This document shows positions 43,345 through 48,841 of a stretch of 48,841 nucleotides of DNA, piece by piece. The stretch is from assembly GCA_014879735.1 (NCBI GenBank), contig JACSRN010000095.1, positions 1 through 48,841 of the forward strand, given 5' to 3'. The notes under the pieces are model-generated. The model ran no database searches, was not told the origin of the DNA, and saw nothing but the letters and a program-made list of their open reading frames with translations. The DNA comes from Paracoccaceae bacterium. GTDB taxonomy: Bacteria > Pseudomonadota > Alphaproteobacteria > Rhodobacterales > Rhodobacteraceae. Position 1 is the stretch's first letter; every line of letters starts with the position of its first letter. Made by a program: the position numbers and the translations under genes.

Positions 43345-44355
43345 ATGACAGCCGCGCCCGCCACCCTTGCCGCCTTTCGCACCCATCTCGACCGGCTGCC
43401 CGGCCCCGACGCCGATGCCATCGCCGGGGCGCGGGCGCGCGATGCCGTGCTGACAAAGCCGCCGGGCGCGCTGGGTCGGCTGGAGGAGATTGCCGCCTTC
43501 CTTGCCGGCTGGCAGGGCCGCGCCGTGCCGCGGGCGGACCGGGTGAAGGTCGCGGTCTTTGCCGGAAACCATGGCATCGCGGCCCGCGGCGTCTCGGCCT
43601 TCCCGCCGGAGGTGACGGTGCAGATGGTGGCGAATTTTCGCGCCGGCGGGGCTGCGATCAACCAGCTTTGCCGCGCCTTCGGTGCCGAGATCGAGGTTGT
43701 GGCGCTGGATCTCGACCGGCCAACCGCGGATTTCACCACCGGCCCGGCGATGACGGGGGCCGAGCTGGAGGCTGCGCTGGCCGCGGGCTGGCAGACGGTC
43801 ACGCCCGAGCTTGACCTTTTCATCGCCGGCGAGATGGGGATCGGCAACACCACCGCGGCGGCGGCCATCGCGACGGCGCTCTACGGCGGCAGCGGCTGGG
43901 CCGGGCGGGGAACCGGAGTCGATGATGCCGGTCTTGCGCGGAAAGAGGCGACGGTGGCCGCAGCACTGGCCACCCATGCCGGGCATCTGCACGATCCGTT
44001 CGAGGTGCTGCGCCGGCTGGGCGGCCGCGAAGTGGCGGCAATGACCGGGGCCATCCTGCATGCGCGGATCCTGCGGGTGCCGGTGATCCTGGACGGTTTC
44101 ATCGCCGGCGCGGCGGCGGCCGTGCTGGACCGCGCGACGCCTGACGCCCTGGATCATTGCCTGGCCGGCCATGTCAGCGGCGAGGGCGCGCATGGCCGCC
44201 TGCTGCAATGCCTGGGCAAGGAACCGCTGCTGTCGCTTGGCCTGCGCCTGGGCGAAGCTTCGGGTGCGACGCTGGCGCTGGGGGTGGTGAAGGGGGCTGT
44301 CGCCTGCCATGGCGGCATGGCGACCTTTGCCGAGGCGGGCGTGGCGAAGGGCTGA
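43345..44355 (+). CDS. cobT: Nicotinate-nucleotide--dimethylbenzimidazole phosphoribosyltransferase
   Basis: CobT (CobU in Pseudomonas naming) makes alpha-ribazole phosphate for the lower ligand of cobalamin. The 336-residue product has [40 protein letters not shown], the glycine-rich [15 protein letters not shown] and the C-terminal [20 protein letters not shown]. The TTG-free ATG at 43345 is weakly preceded by GGGATTG. It diverges from cobS and converges on the antiporter gene. Confidence 0.95.
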   Translation: MTAAPATLAAFRTHLDRLPGPDADAIAGARARDAVLTKPPGALGRLEEIAAFLAGWQGRAVPRADRVKVAVFAGNHGIAARGVSAFPPEVTVQMVANFRAGGAAINQLCRAFGAEIEVVALDLDRPTADFTTGPAMTGAELEAALAAGWQTVTPELDLFIAGEMGIGNTTAAAAIATALYGGSGWAGRGTGVDDAGLARKEATVAAALATHAGHLHDPFEVLRRLGGREVAAMTGAILHARILRVPVILDGFIAGAAAAVLDRATPDALDHCLAGHVSGEGAHGRLLQCLGKEPLLSLGLRLGEASGATLALGVVKGAVACHGGMATFAEAGVAKG

Positions 44356-44381
44356 TAGGTTCGCGGCGCTGTTCAGCGGCC

Positions 44382-46313
44382 CTATTCCGCCGCGACGGGT
44401 TTGCCCGGCCCGGGGTTTTCCGGTCCCTGCGTTGCCAGCCCGGGCTTTTCCACCTCTGCAGGCATCGGCCGCGTCTGCTCCAGTTCCTCGATCAGCGCGG
44501 CCTCAAGGTCGCGGTCAAGCTTCTGCACGCGCGCAAGATAGTCCTCGTTCAGGTGGACGGGCTGGCCAGGCACCCAGACCTCGGCCAGATCGCGCATCGC
44601 CGCGCGGTCCATCTTCCAGAACGTCCGGCTCAGCTGGGCGGCTTCGTAATCCGAAAGCCCCATGTTTTCCAAAACGTAGCGCCCCGCCCGGACCGAGCTG
44701 TCAAAGGTTTCCCGCACGATGTCGTCTGCGCCGGCCTGATACAGCTGATAGACATGCACCCGATCGCGGGCGCGCGCGACGATGTGCAGTTCCGGCCGCT
44801 TGGTGCGGACGTGGCGGACGATCTTCACCGCAACCTCGGGGTCGTCCACCGCAACGACCAGGACCTGCGCGTCATTCAGCCCCGCAGCGGCCAGAAGCTC
44901 GGGCCGGGCGGGGTCGCCGAAATAGACCTTGGCACCAAAGCGCCGCATCACGTCGACGGCATTCGGGTCGGAATCGAGCAATACGGTCTCGATCCCCGAG
45001 GAGCGTACCAGCCGGTTCACCACCTGCCCGAACCGACCTATTCCGGCGATGATCACCCGGCCGCCGGCCTCGATCTGGTCATAGGGGCGTGCCGGTTCGT
45101 TGCGCGAAAGCCGGCGGACCAGGGCGCCATGAGCCAGGAACAGGAACGGCGTTGCCAGCATGGAAAGCCCGATGACAAGCTGCATCGTCTCGGCATCGCG
45201 GGTGGTCATCGCCCCCTCGCTCAGGGCGAAGCCGATCAGCACGAAGCCGAATTCGCCGCCCTGTGCCAGGCCCAGGGCGAAAAGCCAGCGATCGCGCGCC
45301 TTGAATTTCAGCAGCCGCGCCAGCCCCGCCAGAATGAACACCTTGATCGCGATGAGGATCGCGGTCAGCCCGATCAGCGCGAGCGGCCGCTCGATCAGCA
45401 GTTGCAGATCGATGCCGACACCCACGGTCATGAAGAACAGGCCAAGCAGCAGGCCTTTGAACGGGCTGATCTCGGCCTCGATCTGGTGGCGGAATTCCGA
45501 GTTCGCCAGAACCACGCCGGCGACGAAGGTCCCCAGCGCGGGCGAGAGACCGACCAGCATCATCAGATAGCCGATGCTGAGCACGATCAGCAGCGAGATG
45601 AAGGTCGACATTTCGGGGATGCGCGAGGCGTTGACGAAGCGGAACACCGGGCGCGACAGGAAATGTCCGCCGACGATCATTCCGGCCACGGTCGACAGCG
45701 TCACCAGGGCATCGGCCCAGGCGGGCAGGCCGCTCAGATAGCCGGCGATCCCGACTTCCTGTCCCTCTGCAATGGCATTGACCGCCGCTGCGCCGCCGCC
45801 AGAGACCGACAGGAACGGTACTGCCGCCAGCATCACCACGACGGCGATGTCCTGAAACAGCAACACCGAGAAGGTCGCCCGCCCGCCCGGCGTCCGGATC
45901 AGGTTCCGCTCGGTCAGCATCTGCAGCACGATGGCGGTCGAGGAAAGCGCACAGACCATGCCCAGGACCAGTGCCTGCTGCCAGCTTCGATTCATCATCA
46001 GCAGCACGCCGGTGATCGCCGCGGTCGTCAGCACGACCTGTGCACCACCCAGGCCCAGCAGCCGCGCCCGCATTTCCCAGACGGCGCGTGGTTCAAGCTC
46101 CAGTCCGATCAGGAACAGCATCATCACCACGCCGAACTCGGCGGCGTGTTGCAACTCGGCCGTCTCGGCGCCAACCTGGTTCATCACCGGCGCAAGCAGC
46201 ATTCCCGCGCCAAGATAGCCCAGCACCGAACCCAGCCCCAGCCGGACCGACAGCGGCACCATCAGCACCGCGGCGCCGAGGTAGAGGCTCGCCATGAGAA
46301 GGGCGTGTTCCAT
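44382..46313 (-). CDS. CPA2-family monovalent cation:proton antiporter with RCK domain (KefB/KefC-like)
   Basis: The 643-residue protein has about 12 hydrophobic segments in the first 390 residues with the CPA2 patterns LGYLGAGMLLAPVMNQ, ALSSTAIVLQML and FQDIAVVVML. A cytosolic TrkA-N/RCK nucleotide-binding domain follows (VIIAGIGRFGQVVNRLVRSS, then ETVLLDSDPNAVDVMRRFGA). It resembles the potassium efflux systems KefB and KefC; the ion carried is not certain. The C-terminal charged tail (EELEQTRPMPAEVEKPG) is unassigned. No KefG/KefF ancillary gene adjoins. Confidence 0.92.
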   Translation of the reverse strand: MEHALLMASLYLGAAVLMVPLSVRLGLGSVLGYLGAGMLLAPVMNQVGAETAELQHAAEFGVVMMLFLIGLELEPRAVWEMRARLLGLGGAQVVLTTAAITGVLLMMNRSWQQALVLGMVCALSSTAIVLQMLTERNLIRTPGGRATFSVLLFQDIAVVVMLAAVPFLSVSGGGAAAVNAIAEGQEVGIAGYLSGLPAWADALVTLSTVAGMIVGGHFLSRPVFRFVNASRIPEMSTFISLLIVLSIGYLMMLVGLSPALGTFVAGVVLANSEFRHQIEAEISPFKGLLLGLFFMTVGVGIDLQLLIERPLALIGLTAILIAIKVFILAGLARLLKFKARDRWLFALGLAQGGEFGFVLIGFALSEGAMTTRDAETMQLVIGLSMLATPFLFLAHGALVRRLSRNEPARPYDQIEAGGRVIIAGIGRFGQVVNRLVRSSGIETVLLDSDPNAVDVMRRFGAKVYFGDPARPELLAAAGLNDAQVLVVAVDDPEVAVKIVRHVRTKRPELHIVARARDRVHVYQLYQAGADDIVRETFDSSVRAGRYVLENMGLSDYEAAQLSRTFWKMDRAAMRDLAEVWVPGQPVHLNEDYLARVQKLDRDLEAALIEELEQTRPMPAEVEKPGLATQGPENPGPGKPVAAE

Positions 46314-46437
46314 CGCGGAAAGTGTGTCCGGGCCAAGGGTTGCGAGGAGAAGCCGTATTCAGTCTAGCCATGCCGCCCGCCGGCTGCCAAGGCGCAGCAT
46401 CACGCATTGCTTCCCGTTCGGGCGGATTTGTTCCGGT

Positions 46438-48841
46438 TCAGCCGCGCGGCATCGCCAGGGCGACCAGGCGGCCGCCCTTCTGGTAGCGGACTTCGGTCTG
46501 GGTGATGGCCTGAACCGTGCCGCCGTCGATACGGTCGCCGACGCGCACCTTCTTGTATTTTCCGTTCGCCAGACGAACCAGCGCATAGCGCTTGGACGGC
46601 GTGCCATAGACGCCGATCAGGTTCACCTTCGACAGGTTGATCGCGTTTTTGAACGTAGCCTGCTTGGCGACGCTGGCTTTCGTCGGGATCTTCGGCGCCG
46701 CCGAAGCGACCTCGGGCTCGTCGATCTCGGACTGTTCCTCGGGCTTCACCTCCGGCGCTGCGGCGGCGGCCTTGGACTTCTTCTTCGGTGCCGGCTCGGG
46801 CTCGGGTTCGGGCATGCGCACGGCGGCGGCCACGGCGGCCTCGACCGCGCGCGAGAAATCTTCGGGTCGCGGCGCGGGACGGCGCGAGATCATCAGGACC
46901 GACGGGTTGACGGCGGCCGAAGCGAGTTCGACCTCGGCACCGGGCGCCGGGGCATCACCGGCCAGCGACGCGGCGGCCGTCTCTGCGCGCGCCTTCTCGC
47001 CCGCGGCCAGAATGGTGGCGGGGCGGGCGCGGGGCCGCAGGCTGGCTTTTTGCGCGCCTTCGGGCAGGGCGATCAGGGCACCATCGTCTTCGGCCGGCGC
47101 CAGATCTTCTGGCCGCAGCCTGGGGCGCCGATCGGCCAGATCGGGGTTCGGATTCTGGACCAGCGCGGCCTCCGCCGAGGCGCTTTCGCCCACAGGCACC
47201 GCCGGTACGGTTTCGCCTTCGGTCGCCGCGGCAGTCTCTGAAACGACCGGCGCCGCCTCCATGGCGGCAGCGGCGGCGGCGGCGGCGGTGCGGGCATCGG
47301 CTGCGGCCTTCTCGGCCGCGGCACTGCGGGACGGCGGTATCTTGTCCGGCTTGCCGGCATAAAGCGTATAGCCGCCGGGGGTGGTAATCCCCTCTGCCTG
47401 CGGCACGATCTGGCCATTTCCGTCGAATTGGAACACGGTGCCGAAGGCAGGCGGCGGCATCGGCGCGGTTGGCGCAGCCTCGGCGCCCGAGACCGGTTCG
47501 GGCAGCGACAACGGGTCGAAGGCGGGCGGCGGCGCATCGGCGGCGGACAGGAAGATTTCGTCCTGCGGATCGACCAATGCCACGGCTGCGGGGCTGTCGG
47601 CGGGAACGGTGGTCTCTGGCGCCGGCTCGGGAACGGTTTCGGCTGCGGTTTCGACCACCGTTTCGGGCGCCGCGGGGGCGAGCGCCGGCACCTCGGCACC
47701 GGCCGAAACCTCATCCGCGGCGGAACTGTCCGCTGCTGCGCCGGCTTCGGCGGCAAGATCGGCCTCGTCAATCCCGTCCGCCGCCATTTCGTCCTCGACG
47801 GCCGGGCCGGTCGCGCCAAGATCGGCGGCTGCGACCGCGGTTTCTTCCGCCATGTCGTTTCGCGCCAGATAGAACGACGACCAGGCCGCGACCAACGCAA
47901 GGCAGACCAGGAGGATGGCGGTCAGGATCAGGCCAAGGAAGCGCGGCTTGCCCCGCTGCGGCTGGCGCAAGGCGAAGGGCGTGTTGCCAAGGCTGCGCGA
48001 GGCAGCGGCGGGGTTCGCCGTGCCGGCCGCGGCCGCGCCGGCAGGGCGTCCCGCGGCAGCACCCCCGGGGGCAGAGGCGACGGGCGGCTTGCCCTTGACC
48101 TTGCGGCTGGCGCCTGCCGTGGCGCCCAGGCTTTTCATCACGCCCTTGGTGCCGGAGGCGACGGCCCTGGCCGCGGGTTGCGGCGCCCGGGGCAGGGGCG
48201 GCAATTCCTCGATCGGCTTGCCGCGTGCGGCGCGGGCCAGCGTGGCCGCATCCGGGCGGGTTGCCGCGGGCAGCGTGGGGGCGCCTGCGCCGGCAGCATC
48301 GGCGATCTGGCGACGGGTGGCGAATGCTGCCGTCACCGCCGGTGGCGGCGCGGGTGGCAGGTCGTCGTCCGGTTCGGCGGGTACGGCGACGGCGGGGCGT
48401 GCCTGCAGCGTTGTATCGCGCGCCGGCGTTGCCGCCGCAGCCGCCGCAATCTGGGCTGCGGGCGAGATGGCGAGTTCCTCGTCCGGCAGCGGTTCGGCCG
48501 CAGGTTCGGGATCGGCGACATGGGTAAAGGGCGCCTCATCCGCCTCGGCAGAACGGGCGGCGGGCGGTATGGCGGCAGGCCGCACCCCTGCGACGGTCAG
48601 GCCCAGTCCGGTCGGGGCAGCGGCAGGCCGGGCTTCGGGCTGTGGCGTCGTGGTGGCGCGCGGCTCGGATTCGGCAGCGGGCACCGGCTGCGGCGCGGCG
48701 CGCGCGCCCATCCACGGTTCACCCGCCGGAATCTCGGGCTGGTTGGGTCCGGGAACGATCTCGGGGCCGGGTGCGGCAGGGATCTCGGGTTCGGGCGCCG
48801 GGATCGGCTCGGGTTCGGGCGCGGACTGCGGCGCGGGTTGC
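46438..48841 (-). CDS. Pro/Ala-rich membrane protein with GspC/PilP-like C-terminal domain, 5' end outside window
   Basis: The open frame runs through the window end, so the N-terminus is missing; an internal ATG lies at 48711. The visible 800 residues are mostly Pro/Ala/Glu-rich and disordered. One transmembrane segment (FLGLILTAILLVCLALVAAW) lies near 47880-47945, with a long Pro/Glu/Ala-rich stretch after it. The last 75 residues are ordered: INLSKVNLIGVYGTPSKRYA, then ALVRLANGKYKKVRVGDRID and GGTVQAITQTEVRYQKGGRL. These look like the HR/PilP domain of GspC and PilP secretion and pilus proteins. I know no function; it may be an envelope-spanning linker. Confidence 0.75.
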   Translation of the reverse strand, partial: QPAPQSAPEPEPIPAPEPEIPAAPGPEIVPGPNQPEIPAGEPWMGARAAPQPVPAAESEPRATTTPQPEARPAAAPTGLGLTVAGVRPAAIPPAARSAEADEAPFTHVADPEPAAEPLPDEELAISPAAQIAAAAAATPARDTTLQARPAVAVPAEPDDDLPPAPPPAVTAAFATRRQIADAAGAGAPTLPAATRPDAATLARAARGKPIEELPPLPRAPQPAARAVASGTKGVMKSLGATAGASRKVKGKPPVASAPGGAAAGRPAGAAAAGTANPAAASRSLGNTPFALRQPQRGKPRFLGLILTAILLVCLALVAAWSSFYLARNDMAEETAVAAADLGATGPAVEDEMAADGIDEADLAAEAGAAADSSAADEVSAGAEVPALAPAAPETVVETAAETVPEPAPETTVPADSPAAVALVDPQDEIFLSAADAPPPAFDPLSLPEPVSGAEAAPTAPMPPPAFGTVFQFDGNGQIVPQAEGITTPGGYTLYAGKPDKIPPSRSAAAEKAAADARTAAAAAAAAMEAAPVVSETAAATEGETVPAVPVGESASAEAALVQNPNPDLADRRPRLRPEDLAPAEDDGALIALPEGAQKASLRPRARPATILAAGEKARAETAAASLAGDAPAPGAEVELASAAVNPSVLMISRRPAPRPEDFSRAVEAAVAAAVRMPEPEPEPAPKKKSKAAAAAPEVKPEEQSEIDEPEVASAAPKIPTKASVAKQATFKNAINLSKVNLIGVYGTPSKRYALVRLANGKYKKVRVGDRIDGGTVQAITQTEVRYQKGGRLVALAMPRG

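Overview
The window is GC-rich bacterial chromosome, almost certainly from an alphaproteobacterium of the order Rhodobacterales (Rhodobacter/Paracoccus-like). The reasons are the gene order secY-adk-rpsM with no rpmJ between them, a luxR-luxI pair just after rplQ, the coupled trio yidC-MOSC-engB, cobS/dnaG/rpoD on one strand, and clustered GANTC (CcrM-type) sites in front of rpoD. I cannot name a species.

Bases 1-17007 hold the ribosomal protein superoperon on the plus strand: the end of rpsJ, then rplC-rplD-rplW, rplB-rpsS-rplV-rpsC-rplP, rpmC to rpmD, rplO-secY-adk, and rpsM-rpsK-rpoA-rplQ. It is not one unbroken operon. A strong terminator after rplP is followed by a 2-oxoglutarate/Fe(II) oxygenase-like gene. 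Another terminator after rpmD is followed by two unrelated genes, a HEPN-motif protein and a GFA-type zinc protein. Candidate promoters restart transcription before rpmC, rplO and rpsM. Perfect hairpins sit between rplW/rplB, rplO/secY, rpsK/rpoA and rpoA/rplQ.

Bases 17130-26578 carry a quorum-sensing pair (luxR, luxI), rarA, ttcA, an EAL-type c-di-GMP phosphodiesterase with a dead GGDEF domain, the coupled yidC-MOSC-engB genes and an SDR oxidoreductase. A LysR regulator follows on the minus strand (26701-27618).

Bases 27845-36822 hold the most interesting region, a tightly packed eight-gene minus-strand operon of exported or membrane proteins. In order of transcription it encodes a 748-residue protein with four evenly spaced CxxC repeats, Sel1-like repeats and a peptidoglycan-binding C-terminus; two related SGNH (DUF459-like) hydrolases; an MBOAT O-acyltransferase; an 81-residue one-helix protein; a YkuD L,D-transpeptidase; a beta-propeller protein; and a CapA-like metallophosphatase. 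The combination suggests an undescribed system that acylates and remodels a cell-envelope polymer, but the substrate is unknown. An LpxH-like phosphoesterase gene diverges from it.

Bases 38427-48841 contain rpoD, dnaG and cobS (minus), cobT (plus), a KefB/C-type cation:proton antiporter (minus), and the 3' part of a large Pro/Ala-rich membrane protein that ends in a GspC/PilP-like domain and runs off the window. I see no tRNA, rRNA, CRISPR array, insertion sequence or prophage.
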